Of a stretch of 64,000 nucleotides of DNA, positions 37,519 to 47,040 are shown in pieces (position 1 is the first letter of the stretch; each line of letters begins with the position of its first letter). Below the pieces are notes generated by a model that had not been told where the DNA came from, ran no database searches, and was given only the letters and a program-made list of their open reading frames with translations. Source of the DNA: Promethearchaeota archaeon (GTDB lineage Archaea > Asgardarchaeota > Lokiarchaeia > Sigyniarchaeales > SOKP01); the NCBI GenBank assembly GCA_030606485.1, contig JAUWGH010000001.1, positions 620,001 to 684,000 of the forward strand. The letters run 5' to 3'. Position numbers and translations under genes: made by a program.

Positions 37519-39408
37519 TTATCTACCTCCTCCTGCACACGCACATGCACAACCAGCACAAGCACAAGCACAAGCGCAACCTCCAGCTCCACCACGACCA
37601 CCACGACCTCCTCTACCACCAGTACTTCTTGGTCGAGGAGGGGCAACTGTATTAACTATACTCTCAGCGAAATTAGTGAAATTCTTAACTATTGTATTGC
37701 TAACATTTTCCATACCCCGAACAATCGAATCTGAGAATGTATGGATATTAATATACTGTTTAGGAAGTAAATTCGCACTTGTAGATCTTCCGGGATGATA
37801 TGTATAGTAATGATGCCGAGGCCAATAATAATGATACCAATAATAACGCGGATACCAATATGGATAATGAATATAATAACGGTGACTTAGATATCGCTCC
37901 GAACGTTTTTCAAATAGGTCATCTAAAACTATCCAATCATATTCATCTTCAATATCTTCAAATTCTATTTCATTTGGCATTTTTTTAATTGTCTCCCATG
38001 CTTGGTTGATCATGTTATCATAGTAATAAGTTGTAGCGTCCGATTCATACCCTCTCATTTTCTTATAGGTTGCTTTTATTAAATCAACTAATAATTTTTC
38101 CAATTTTGCCTTTTTTACAGTCCCTTTATCTGGTCCTTCAGGATCCACCGCTTTTAAAAATTTTCTCTGATATGCTTTCATCTTTTGAATCCCCTTTGTT
38201 GACATAACTTCAAACTTTAATGGGTCAGTTTTAATTACTTTTAAATGACCTGTTCGAATTAACCCAAAAATTATTAGAAAAAGAACTTTATTCAAAGGAG
38301 TATTCTTTATAATAGCCGCTTCTACAACTGTAAGATTTTTATTAACCCCTACACTTTCAATTTTAATCTCTGGTTTCTGATATGGTAATCTAGAACGACT
38401 TATTACTTTATAAATTAAATAACCAATCATTCCAAATCCAGCGATTATAACTCCGAAAAATAATAAGATGAATATAATATCACCAAAAGCACCCCATAAT
38501 ATAAAATAAAAAATCGCTCCAATGAAAAATATCATGAAAAATATACAAACAAGGTCTCCTGGGTTTGAACGTTTCCTAGGTGGGTAATATTTCTTCTTGT
38601 AATTCCTTATATATCTATATGTAAGATAAGAAAAGCCAACTATTAATCCGATTATGCTTATTGTCAATAATATGCTTATAATAAATAATACTACTCTTGG
38701 ATCGGCCGTCCAGCCAATAGATACATCTACAGCATCCTTAGGAAATGAAACCCCATAAGTATATTGTTGCATTTGAACATTTGTTTCAGTCCATGTATAA
38801 ATTAAATAATCGGTGCCATCATGTTCCATGAAACTGTAGCTATCATATTCCCTGTAATGCCATTTAACTTCGTTTCCATTTGTGAAATTTGGTGGAAAAT
38901 AAAAATTAACTTCAAGATATTTATAAGTAGAACAAAAACTAGAACCAAACCAAGTTGGAGAAAATTCAACACTTGCCAAACTTTCATTTTCATAATCGCC
39001 AAAAATCATATTTGGGTTGTTTCCAATCACATAAAGCTGACCAGATTCTCCTGGATCAATATAATGCCCAGTAAGCCATATTTCAACACCAATATCGATG
39101 TATTCTGATACTCTGATATTATGGCTATATATGTCATGTCCATCAATTTTTGCCTTTACACTAGATAAATCATAATCATTAGTCGGAAAGCCAATATCAA
39201 CTACGTTAATCGGATCTGCCCAAGAATGACAAGTAAAGTTAATCCAATATTCAATCGTAATAGACCCATCTAGTTCAATATAAACATTTGTTTTCATATA
39301 ATCAACATCAAAAGAATACGTATAAGCCTTAGCGTTTGTACTGGTCGAAACAATGAAGATTATTGCTAATCCAATAATACTACTATAAATTAACCATTTT
39401 TTGTTCAT
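37519..39408 (-). CDS. DUF2207-like membrane protein with a C-terminal Cys-Ala repeat tail
   Basis: About 629 residues. A signal peptide is followed by a 210-residue exported beta-rich domain of DUF2207 type, one membrane helix (about 240-262), a basic loop, two more helices (285-335) and a 280-residue cytosolic region. By the positive-inside rule the C terminus is cytosolic. It ends with a Tyr/His-rich stretch, GGR repeats, then CACACACAGCACACAGGGR: seven Cys alternating with Ala. A strong GGTGAG ribosome-binding site precedes ATG 39408, which I prefer to GTG 39423. The directly following radical SAM/SPASM gene probably modifies the tail. Confidence 0.85.
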   Translation of the reverse strand: MNKKWLIYSSIIGLAIIFIVSTSTNAKAYTYSFDVDYMKTNVYIELDGSITIEYWINFTCHSWADPINVVDIGFPTNDYDLSSVKAKIDGHDIYSHNIRVSEYIDIGVEIWLTGHYIDPGESGQLYVIGNNPNMIFGDYENESLASVEFSPTWFGSSFCSTYKYLEVNFYFPPNFTNGNEVKWHYREYDSYSFMEHDGTDYLIYTWTETNVQMQQYTYGVSFPKDAVDVSIGWTADPRVVLFIISILLTISIIGLIVGFSYLTYRYIRNYKKKYYPPRKRSNPGDLVCIFFMIFFIGAIFYFILWGAFGDIIFILLFFGVIIAGFGMIGYLIYKVISRSRLPYQKPEIKIESVGVNKNLTVVEAAIIKNTPLNKVLFLIIFGLIRTGHLKVIKTDPLKFEVMSTKGIQKMKAYQRKFLKAVDPEGPDKGTVKKAKLEKLLVDLIKATYKKMRGYESDATTYYYDNMINQAWETIKKMPNEIEFEDIEDEYDWIVLDDLFEKRSERYLSHRYYIHYPYWYPRYYWYHYYWPRHHYYTYHPGRSTSANLLPKQYINIHTFSDSIVRGMENVSNTIVKNFTNFAESIVNTVAPPRPRSTGGRGGRGGRGGAGGCACACACAGCACACAGGGR

Positions 39409-39416
39409 TTTTTTTC

Positions 39417-39803
39417 TCACCACTTCACTTTATCTTTAGGTAATTTAATTGCTTCCCCACATTTCTCACAATAAACTATTTTTTTTTTCTTCATTTCTTC
39501 TGAAATTTCAAGTGGTGTGCCGCAATTTTTACAAATCATTTCAGATGGTACATATCGTGTCTCTTCTTCCAAATCCTTAGGTTCTTTAACTTTAACAATT
39601 TTATACTTGGTTCTCTGAATTAAACGTAAGATTATAACTAAAAGAGTAATGGCAATAATTATCAATAAGACTCCAATTATCAACCGTAAAACCGTTTGTG
39701 TTGGATCTACGGGGGATGCAATTATATAAACCACACCGAAAAATGTAAGAACCACAAAAACAATTATTGCTATAATTTTTAAAAAGATATTTGAATCACT
39801 CAT
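39417..39803 (-). CDS. Small membrane protein with cytosolic zinc ribbon
   Basis: This is a 128-residue protein with two membrane helices (about 8-28 and 37-62), a basic linker and a C-terminal zinc ribbon: CKNCGTPLE and CEKCGEAIK. Its stop lies 8 nt before the preferred start of the Cys-Ala tail protein, so it is the first gene of that operon. The ribbon could recruit a partner or hold a redox-sensitive metal near the tail. No name can be given. Confidence 0.8.
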   Translation of the reverse strand: MSDSNIFLKIIAIIVFVVLTFFGVVYIIASPVDPTQTVLRLIIGVLLIIIAITLLVIILRLIQRTKYKIVKVKEPKDLEEETRYVPSEMICKNCGTPLEISEEMKKKKIVYCEKCGEAIKLPKDKVKW

Positions 39804-39928
39804 TTTTTTCTTAAATCTTTTTTTTAATTAATATTATAAATTTTTTTAGGTAAAGTAGGTATAATAAGGTTGCGTAAGAATTTTTCAAAGTAGTTTCATT
39901 TAAATTATGAATTGAATAAGATTTAATT

Positions 39929-40690
39929 ATGGATTTACAAGAAAAAATTGAAACTTGTGCAAAATGGATTGCAGAATCTGAACGAATTGTAGTGTTTACA
40001 GGTGCCGGAATTAGTACAGAATCCGGGTTACCAGATTTTAGAGGGCCCGATGGATTATGGACTCGCCGAGATAAAGGATTACCTCCCCCTAAAACCACAA
40101 AGCCTTGGCATATGATTGAACCAAATCCTGCACATTATGCACTTGTAGAATTGCAAGATATGAATAAATTGGATTTTGTTATCAGTCAAAATGTCGATAA
40201 TCTGCATTATAAATCGGGAATTAAGCTCGAAAAACTTGCAGAGCTACATGGAAACATGACTCTAATGAAGTGCCTTCAATGTAACAAAAAAATGACGTTC
40301 GAAGATGCTGGATGGGATCAAGAAAAATGGGGAAAAGGTTATCGCACTTCAAGAATAAGAAAGGGACAGCCTGCATGTCCAAATTGTGGAGGAAGGTTAA
40401 TAAACTCAATTGTAAATTTCGGAGATCCATTACCACAAGAGGATTTGCGTAATTCTATAGTACATACTGAAAAATGTGATGTTTTTCTTGTAATAGGTAG
40501 TTCCCTTGTTGTTTATCCAGCTGCAGAAATGCCCGCTATAGCGTACCGGGCTGGAGCAAAATTGATTATAATCAATAAAGGAGACACTCCATATGATAAC
40601 AGGGCTGATATTAGAATTAGTGAAAATGTTGCGGAAATTGTCCCGTCGATAGTAGAAAAAGTAAAGCAGATAATAAGTAAAAATTCTTGA
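39929..40690 (+). CDS. Sir2-family NAD-dependent protein deacylase
   Basis: This 253-residue sirtuin uses NAD+ to remove acyl groups from protein lysines. It has GAGISTESGLPDFRGPDGLW (about 27-46), the NAD-binding SQNVDNLHYKSG with Gln-Asn-x-Asp, catalytic His in LAELHGN, zinc Cys pairs CLQC and CPNC, and IGSSLVVYPAAEMPAIA. The length is that of compact archaeal/bacterial sirtuins. It stands alone, divergent from the zinc-ribbon operon across 125 nt. Confidence 0.96.
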   Translation: MDLQEKIETCAKWIAESERIVVFTGAGISTESGLPDFRGPDGLWTRRDKGLPPPKTTKPWHMIEPNPAHYALVELQDMNKLDFVISQNVDNLHYKSGIKLEKLAELHGNMTLMKCLQCNKKMTFEDAGWDQEKWGKGYRTSRIRKGQPACPNCGGRLINSIVNFGDPLPQEDLRNSIVHTEKCDVFLVIGSSLVVYPAAEMPAIAYRAGAKLIIINKGDTPYDNRADIRISENVAEIVPSIVEKVKQIISKNS

Positions 40691-40806
40691 AATTTTCCAG
40701 AAATTGTGAAATAATTGTATCTCTTAATCTAATATCTTGTAAGTCAACTATAGGGTCTATATAAGAAAACTAAACTCCATTTTTTAAAAAAGTAATTAAA
40801 AAAAAA

Positions 40807-41997
40807 TTAATTATTGAAAAGTATTTCTAAGTGAAGGTCGTTAAGTGGATAAGAGATACATGGGTGGATGAAATTATTATCACGGTCAGCTTCTCGAATT
40901 ATTACTTCAGGTGGAACAAAAACCTTACCAGATAGAAGTTTAGTTCTACAAAGCGCACACTCTCCCGAACGACAACCGCTATTGATTTGGATTCCCAACT
41001 CTTTTGCACGTTCAATACTATTTAATAAAGGTTCAACACATGATACCTCAATTACTTTTTTTTCTTTGAGTCCTGATTTTATGAAATCTATTGTAATTTG
41101 AACTTTTTTAGATACATCAATCCCCTCTGGCCATCCCATTGTTTTCGTTATATCCTTCGGAACACCAAATAGCTCGTGAGAGATCCTATGATTGGGTATT
41201 CTCAACTCTTCTAGTTCTTTTAAGACGAATTCATACATTTCTCTATTCCCAACAATATAGAAAAACTTATCATCAACCGATCCGATAAATTTCATGATCT
41301 TATCTTTCGATATAAATCCAGTTTCTCCGGTCCAATCTTGACTTGGTTCTGAGAGTATAAATGTACCCTTTATATTGGGGCGCCTTTTTTGTATTTCTTC
41401 GAGTTCTTCCCGAAACAGAATATCCTCCTTAGTTAAACACCCAAATAATAACCAAATATTGAGGGGTACAACTCTTTCCGAAAAATCCCGCAACATTGAC
41501 ATGAATGGAGTAATACCGCTGCCTCCCGCGATAAACACTAAATCTTTCCCGTGAAAGATTGGGTTATAGCAAAAAACACCCAATGGACCGGTTGCCTCAA
41601 AAAGATCACCAACTTTTGCGTTATCAAAGAGATATGGGCTTACAAACCCACCATCTTCCTTTTTTATGCCTAATTCATAATATGCAAGTTGATTCGGAGA
41701 AGAGACAAGCGAGTAAGGACGACTCGTTCGGACGCCATTAATTTCTACAGTCAAGCCAATATATTGACCTGCTCGGAAGGGTGCCAAAACTTTCGTAGAT
41801 CGTGCAGGAACAAATCGGAATAACTTCGTATCTGGTGAGAGTTGTTTTATGTCTGAGATTTGCAACCATAATTTATCGGGATGAAGGCGATCACACAAAT
41901 TTTCCAACCCATCGAAATATGTTGGTATGGGTTGAACTTCTTCACGCCACTGCTTTAATTTTCTAGCATATGTAAATCTTTTCAAATCTTTGAACAT
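40807..41997 (-). CDS. FAD/NAD(P)H reductase fused to a 2Fe-2S ferredoxin domain
   Basis: This is a 396-residue electron-transfer protein. Residues 45-150 form an FAD domain (RPYSLVSSPNQ, with R-x-Y-S), 160-290 an NAD(P) domain (DLVFIAGGSGITPFMSML), and 310-396 a plant-type ferredoxin (GCRSGECALCRTKLLSG, then HPC). It starts 4 nt after the CrtI-like oxidoreductase stop, so it is translationally coupled and probably supplies electrons to that enzyme. That would make the latter a saturase/reductase rather than a desaturase. The family is clear; the coupling is inference. Confidence 0.88.
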   Translation of the reverse strand: MFKDLKRFTYARKLKQWREEVQPIPTYFDGLENLCDRLHPDKLWLQISDIKQLSPDTKLFRFVPARSTKVLAPFRAGQYIGLTVEINGVRTSRPYSLVSSPNQLAYYELGIKKEDGGFVSPYLFDNAKVGDLFEATGPLGVFCYNPIFHGKDLVFIAGGSGITPFMSMLRDFSERVVPLNIWLLFGCLTKEDILFREELEEIQKRRPNIKGTFILSEPSQDWTGETGFISKDKIMKFIGSVDDKFFYIVGNREMYEFVLKELEELRIPNHRISHELFGVPKDITKTMGWPEGIDVSKKVQITIDFIKSGLKEKKVIEVSCVEPLLNSIERAKELGIQINSGCRSGECALCRTKLLSGKVFVPPEVIIREADRDNNFIHPCISYPLNDLHLEILFNN

Positions 41998-42001
41998 CTT
42001 A

Positions 42002-43552
42002 TTACCACCTCTTCTTTTTTAGATCTTCTAAATACGCAGCTGCGGCCATCCTCCCACTATTTATGGCAGGCGAGAATCCACCACCAATTCCAATCCAAGC
42101 TCCCGCTAAATAAAGCCCTGGAATCGCACCTCGGCTACCTAATCGAAGCATAGGACTATCCATAATACTTTGAGTATATCCATAGATGGCACCATCCATA
42201 CTCTTTGAATACCGGTAATATGTTACAGGGGTTGCTGCTTCTAACACCTCGATGTATTCCCGTAAATTGGGAGAAATTGTTCTTTCGACCATTGAAACCA
42301 TATCATTTGTAATCTCGTCCTTGATACGATGATATTGATCTGGTGGAACAGAATGCCAAACATTACCCATCTGAATTGTAGTGAGAACGAGTTGAGTAGT
42401 TCCAGGGGGAGAAATGTTCTCAGACACATGGTTATAACATGCCGCTACTATAATCTTGGGCGTTTCCAATTTTTCAACAGTCTGGTACATATCATCCATG
42501 TCATCTGTGGCGTTAATAAATGTCTCGTGTGTCGTCAATCCTAATTTATCTGGAGGGGCGTTTAATCCAAGGTAGACTGAAAATGCTGAGTTTCCAATTT
42601 TCGGAGCATATATTCGTCTTTTATAGCTATCAGATACAATATCTTCCGGAAGCATCTTCATTGTTGTACAGATAGGGTTGACATTTGAAACAACTACCTT
42701 AGAGCGATAAACATCCCCATTAAGAAGCTCAACACCAGAAACTCGTCCGTTTTTAACTAAAATTCGATTCACTAAAGCGTTGTATCTCACTTCACCTCCC
42801 AGTTCTTTCAAGGCATTTATCATACAACTGGTCAATGCGTGAGATCTTCCCATTGGGAAAACTGAGCTGCGCAATAGACTCATTAATGTTATTATAAAAT
42901 AGAGAGAGTTCAATTGGGAGGGTGGTAACCCGTCATATCCCCATATCTGAGCTAACACTGCCATTAATCGCGGATTTTTAAAAAATCGCTTGAATATATC
43001 CTTAAGTGTGAGACCTCCAATACGCGCAAGCCACGGATGCTTAATAAGTATTGATAACGGTGAAGCTTTACCTCCTTTAGATGCAACATAGTTGAATCCT
43101 TCTCGTATCTTCTGAGCAAGTATCTTAAATTTTTCGATTCCCTCCCTTTCATCAGGAAACAACTCAATTAATTTATTGAAATATGTATCTACGCCTAATG
43201 GCATGATAACATCGTAGCCATCGTAAAATACACTCCGATAATATTCATTTACATATTTATATTTGAGCTTCTCAGGAAAAATTTCTAATTCTTCAAAAAA
43301 TTCATAAAGTGAGCCTCGATTATCTTCAGTACCAATATCACTCAACACATGTAGAGCACCTTCAAACTCAAATCGACCTCGCACAAAAGATGTCGCATAA
43401 CCACCAGGTACATTATGTTTTTCGAGTAATAACACTTTTTTTTCCGAGAGAGCGAGCTGACATGCAGCACCAAGTCCACCTAATCCCGCTCCAACGACAA
43501 TTACATCATAGGATGAATCTGGTAAACTTTCATCATATTTTTTTTTTCTCAT
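42002..43552 (-). CDS. CrtI/RetSat-like FAD-dependent oxidoreductase (module 1)
   Basis: This 516-residue flavoprotein has the N-terminal dinucleotide motif VIVVGAGLGGLGAACQLAL (about 18-36) followed by LLLEKHNVPGGYATSF, and a C-terminal FAD segment GLYLAGAWIGIGGGFSPAINSGRMAA. The family includes phytoene desaturases, carotenoid isomerase and retinol saturase. The coupled FNR-ferredoxin gene hints at reduction of a polyprenyl chain. It is paralogous to the enzyme at 45397. The substrate is unknown. Confidence 0.88.
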   Translation of the reverse strand: MRKKKYDESLPDSSYDVIVVGAGLGGLGAACQLALSEKKVLLLEKHNVPGGYATSFVRGRFEFEGALHVLSDIGTEDNRGSLYEFFEELEIFPEKLKYKYVNEYYRSVFYDGYDVIMPLGVDTYFNKLIELFPDEREGIEKFKILAQKIREGFNYVASKGGKASPLSILIKHPWLARIGGLTLKDIFKRFFKNPRLMAVLAQIWGYDGLPPSQLNSLYFIITLMSLLRSSVFPMGRSHALTSCMINALKELGGEVRYNALVNRILVKNGRVSGVELLNGDVYRSKVVVSNVNPICTTMKMLPEDIVSDSYKRRIYAPKIGNSAFSVYLGLNAPPDKLGLTTHETFINATDDMDDMYQTVEKLETPKIIVAACYNHVSENISPPGTTQLVLTTIQMGNVWHSVPPDQYHRIKDEITNDMVSMVERTISPNLREYIEVLEAATPVTYYRYSKSMDGAIYGYTQSIMDSPMLRLGSRGAIPGLYLAGAWIGIGGGFSPAINSGRMAAAAYLEDLKKKRW

Positions 43553-43730
43553 AATAATATCTCAAACGGAATCATTTAAAAAATATGCTTAGTGTGATTC
43601 TTTTTTGACATTTTTGGATAAAGGAACTATGGATTGAAGATCAAGCTTTATTCTACTTGTATCTCAGATAATTACATATATCAAAATAAGTATAGACAAT
43701 CTCTTACTAATAAAGAGTAATAAAAAAAAA

Positions 43731-45170
43731 TTAAAGTTTTAATTTCTTTAATTGTTCTTTAATTTTCAGTGTTTTTTCAGGAGTAAGGTCGTAGACTAAG
43801 AGGAATATAATAAATCCGATGAAAGTTAAGATCATGGGAATAAACGCTGTGTGTAGAAGAATTCCGAAATTCGCCAATTCAGTTTGAGTTGTTAAATTCG
43901 GATCAAAACCAGTTAATTCGTGTACAATGGCAAATATCAGTCCTTGAGCAATAAGGGAGAATTTATTGAAGAATGTGTATACTCCCATTAAAGCACCTTC
44001 GATATGTTGACCTGATTTAACCGTAGCCTCATCAATTGTATCAGCCAAAACGGGATTTCTGCCAATTCTTAAAGCACCTCCACCGATTCCGAGTAGGATA
44101 CAACAAATCACCATACCAATTAAAGATTTTGCAAACATGAATGGCAACAAGAAGATAGTGTTGAGAAAGACCCCTATTATTAACATCTTGCGATTATTTT
44201 TGATTTTTTGAGAAAAGATAAGCCAAGGCCAAAGTGATCCTAAAGCACCCAAGATAAATCCTGCCAATAGGAATATGGAAGTTTCTGCTTCCGCCTGTAA
44301 AAGATATTTAGCCACATATTGAATTGATGCAGTTAAGCTTGCCCCTATTATTGCGTCCATTAAAAATATTAAAATTACAACTACAAAATTTTTCTGAGTT
44401 AACACAATTTTAAGGGTTTTCCAGAAAGATATTCTCTCTTTTTCTTCCTGTTCTATAACATACCTTGCCCTCAACTCCTTTGATTCGATATGTCCTGGAA
44501 TAATTGTTAAAAAAATAATCATATTAATGCCCACGAATATCCAAGCCATATTCGTATATGACTGGCGGTCTCCATATGTAATAAGCAATGGAGGAATCAT
44601 AAACCCCACTGCGGTCCCTACAAGAGATAAAGCCATACGAATTCCACCAGCTTTGCGCCTGTCAGTATCTAAACGGAATTTATCAGGATACAATGCATAA
44701 TGGTTCAATGAGACTATCGTAAAGAATAGCTCGAAAAGGCATGTAGAAATTAGGATCCATGCAAAATAAATCCATACTCCACTTATAGGATCTAGATATG
44801 GTGGAGAAAATATAGCAGCAAGTGTAAGAATCGCAGGGATTCCCCCTATTATAATTAATGGAAATCTTTTGCCATACTTTTTCCAAAATCTATTAGGACG
44901 ATCTGTGAAATATCCTACAAGAGGATCGTTAATAGAATTCCAGATAGCATAAATAATATAGCCAAGTGCCACAATCCATATATTTAATTTAACTTCAGTT
45001 TCCCAAAATAAAAAGTAAAAACCCCCAAAAATCCCGTTAAAAATGTCAAATAAAAAATCCGCCATACCAAACGAGAACATCGAACGATTCGATTCATGGC
45101 GTATGGTAATGTCTTTTATAATAAAAAGCTCTTTATTACCTAAATTATTTGTATGATCCTTATTTTTCAT
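43731..45170 (-). CDS. GPH/MFS_2-family transporter (module 1)
   Basis: This is a 479-residue transporter with about 12 membrane helices. The loop signature NDPLVGYFTDR (about 80-90) is that of the glycoside-pentoside-hexuronide group, and a second conserved patch reads LADTIDEATVKSGQHIEGALMGVYTFFNK. Members carry sugars with cations; eukaryotic MFSD2A carries lysolipids. It is upstream of the CrtI-like gene on the same strand and divergent from the second module. Together with the oxidoreductases, a lipid-like cargo is possible but unproven. Confidence 0.88.
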   Translation of the reverse strand: MKNKDHTNNLGNKELFIIKDITIRHESNRSMFSFGMADFLFDIFNGIFGGFYFLFWETEVKLNIWIVALGYIIYAIWNSINDPLVGYFTDRPNRFWKKYGKRFPLIIIGGIPAILTLAAIFSPPYLDPISGVWIYFAWILISTCLFELFFTIVSLNHYALYPDKFRLDTDRRKAGGIRMALSLVGTAVGFMIPPLLITYGDRQSYTNMAWIFVGINMIIFLTIIPGHIESKELRARYVIEQEEKERISFWKTLKIVLTQKNFVVVILIFLMDAIIGASLTASIQYVAKYLLQAEAETSIFLLAGFILGALGSLWPWLIFSQKIKNNRKMLIIGVFLNTIFLLPFMFAKSLIGMVICCILLGIGGGALRIGRNPVLADTIDEATVKSGQHIEGALMGVYTFFNKFSLIAQGLIFAIVHELTGFDPNLTTQTELANFGILLHTAFIPMILTFIGFIIFLLVYDLTPEKTLKIKEQLKKLKL

Positions 45171-45396
45171 ATTTTTTCCATTTTTAGAATTTATTTTAAA
45201 TTTATTTTATGTAAAAATATTTGAGCATTTTTTATATAACATTTTTCAATTTTTTGCTCAGTAATAATTAGAAACTAAATAAATTTAATGATGGTGTAAA
45301 TTAAGAATAAATTGAAGAATCTTAGCAAAAATTTTTTTTACGCTTAAAAAATTTTAAATAATAACAAAAAAAATAAAAAATTAGGTTGATTAATAA

Positions 45397-46938
45397 TTGA
45401 AAGCAATCATAATTGGTTCCGGCTTATCAGGACTAACCGCAGGTGCTTATTTAGTTCGCGAAGGATATGATGTTACGATTTACGAACAGTTTTCAGAGAT
45501 TGGAGGAGTTACAGCAACAATCCACAAAGACGGATATTCTTGGGATCTTGGACCTCTTCTTCTAGAAGGTTTAGCACCTCATGAAAAACTTGGTAGAGTT
45601 TTAGCAGAATTGGGATTAACAGAAAAAATCACAATAATTAGGGAAGATCGAGGGCAATCTTTTCCAGATTTTGAAATTTGGAGGCAAAAAGAATATGAAG
45701 GACCATATTGGCGTCGAGAATATCTTAAAAAAATATTCCCTTCCGAAAGTGATGGATTAGACCGATATTATGAGTTCTATGATAAAATGATGACGCTCAT
45801 GGCAATTGCAAACCAGTTAGAGTGGACAAAAGGCTTAAAATCAATTTGGCTAAAACTAAAACTACTTCCAAAATTTTTAAAAGTAAAGAAATGGATGGAT
45901 TGGAGTGCCGCTCAAGTTATGGATTTTTTCTTTAAAGATCCAAAATTAAAGGCGATTTTTTTGGCAATTCTAGCCGATTTTGTAATAAAACCAAGTGAAT
46001 TTATTGGATTAGGAGTACCAGCAGTCAATGTAGAAACAGCTTTTGATGTACGCCTCCCTCTTAAAATTAAAGGTGGTAAATTACCTACGTACCATTACAT
46101 AAAAGGTGGCTGTGAACAATTAGTGAAAGTATTTGCTGACTTTATAACCGAAAATGGAGGAAAAATTCATACAAATAGTTTAGTTCAAAAAATTATTATT
46201 GAAAATGAACGGACTACGGGAATAAAGTTAAAAAATGGAAATTTTATACCTGCTGATCTAATATTAGCTAGTGGAAGCGCACATAAAACTTTTCTTAAAT
46301 TAATTGGACGAGAACATTTACCCGCAGATTTCGTGAAACATCTTGAAAATCTAGTTTATATGGAGTCTGTATTGATGGTACATATTGGAATTGATTTTGA
46401 TCCTACACCATATCAGCGAGCCGCTCTTTGCTACTATTACCTCACATATGATATTGAAGAAGGTGTTAATCACTGCAGATCGGGTGATTATCACGAGGGG
46501 AAAGAAGGATTTTTAATATATATACCATCCCTCCATTCTCCAGAGATGGCACCGGAGGAGAAATATGCCGTTACTGTATATACTATTGCACCCGATCGAT
46601 TAAGTGTAGGAAATTGGACAGAACGCAGAGAAGAACTTGCTGATAAATTGCTCATAGAGGCTGAAAAGATAATCCCGAATCTAAGAGAAAGAACACAAGT
46701 TAAGGTAATTCTCACTCCAGACGATTTTAAAACAAGAGTCAATGTTGATCGCCATAGTTTCGGTGGATTGCCTCCAGTTATAGGGCAACAAGGACCTCCT
46801 CACCGGACACGAATCCATGGATTCTGGTTTATAGGCGCACAAAGTGAATCAGCTGGTGGAGTGGCAGGTGTTGTTGCGGGAGCTCGTAAAGCAGTCCAGA
46901 TGATATTTAAAGAGAAATCTCGAATGTATGAAAAATAA
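45397..46938 (+). CDS. CrtI-like FAD-dependent oxidoreductase (module 2)
   Basis: This is a 513-residue paralogue of the enzyme at 42002, with AIIIGSGLSGLTAGAYLVREG at the very start, IYEQFSEIGGVTATIHKDGYSWDLG, and a C-terminal HGFWFIGAQSESAGGVAGVVAGARKAVQMI. The TTG at 45397 must be the start: a TAA precedes it directly and the dinucleotide motif begins at residue 3. It is followed 102 nt later by its own MFS_2 transporter gene, repeating the arrangement of module 1 on the opposite strand. Confidence 0.87.
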   Translation: MKAIIIGSGLSGLTAGAYLVREGYDVTIYEQFSEIGGVTATIHKDGYSWDLGPLLLEGLAPHEKLGRVLAELGLTEKITIIREDRGQSFPDFEIWRQKEYEGPYWRREYLKKIFPSESDGLDRYYEFYDKMMTLMAIANQLEWTKGLKSIWLKLKLLPKFLKVKKWMDWSAAQVMDFFFKDPKLKAIFLAILADFVIKPSEFIGLGVPAVNVETAFDVRLPLKIKGGKLPTYHYIKGGCEQLVKVFADFITENGGKIHTNSLVQKIIIENERTTGIKLKNGNFIPADLILASGSAHKTFLKLIGREHLPADFVKHLENLVYMESVLMVHIGIDFDPTPYQRAALCYYYLTYDIEEGVNHCRSGDYHEGKEGFLIYIPSLHSPEMAPEEKYAVTVYTIAPDRLSVGNWTERREELADKLLIEAEKIIPNLRERTQVKVILTPDDFKTRVNVDRHSFGGLPPVIGQQGPPHRTRIHGFWFIGAQSESAGGVAGVVAGARKAVQMIFKEKSRMYEK

Positions 46939-47040
46939 TGTTGAAAACAAAATCTCTATAAATTTAAAAAATATTTAATAGAGTTAAAAGCAAATTAATA
47001 TAAATAATTTTAAAATTATCTAAAAAAAAATGATATAGAA

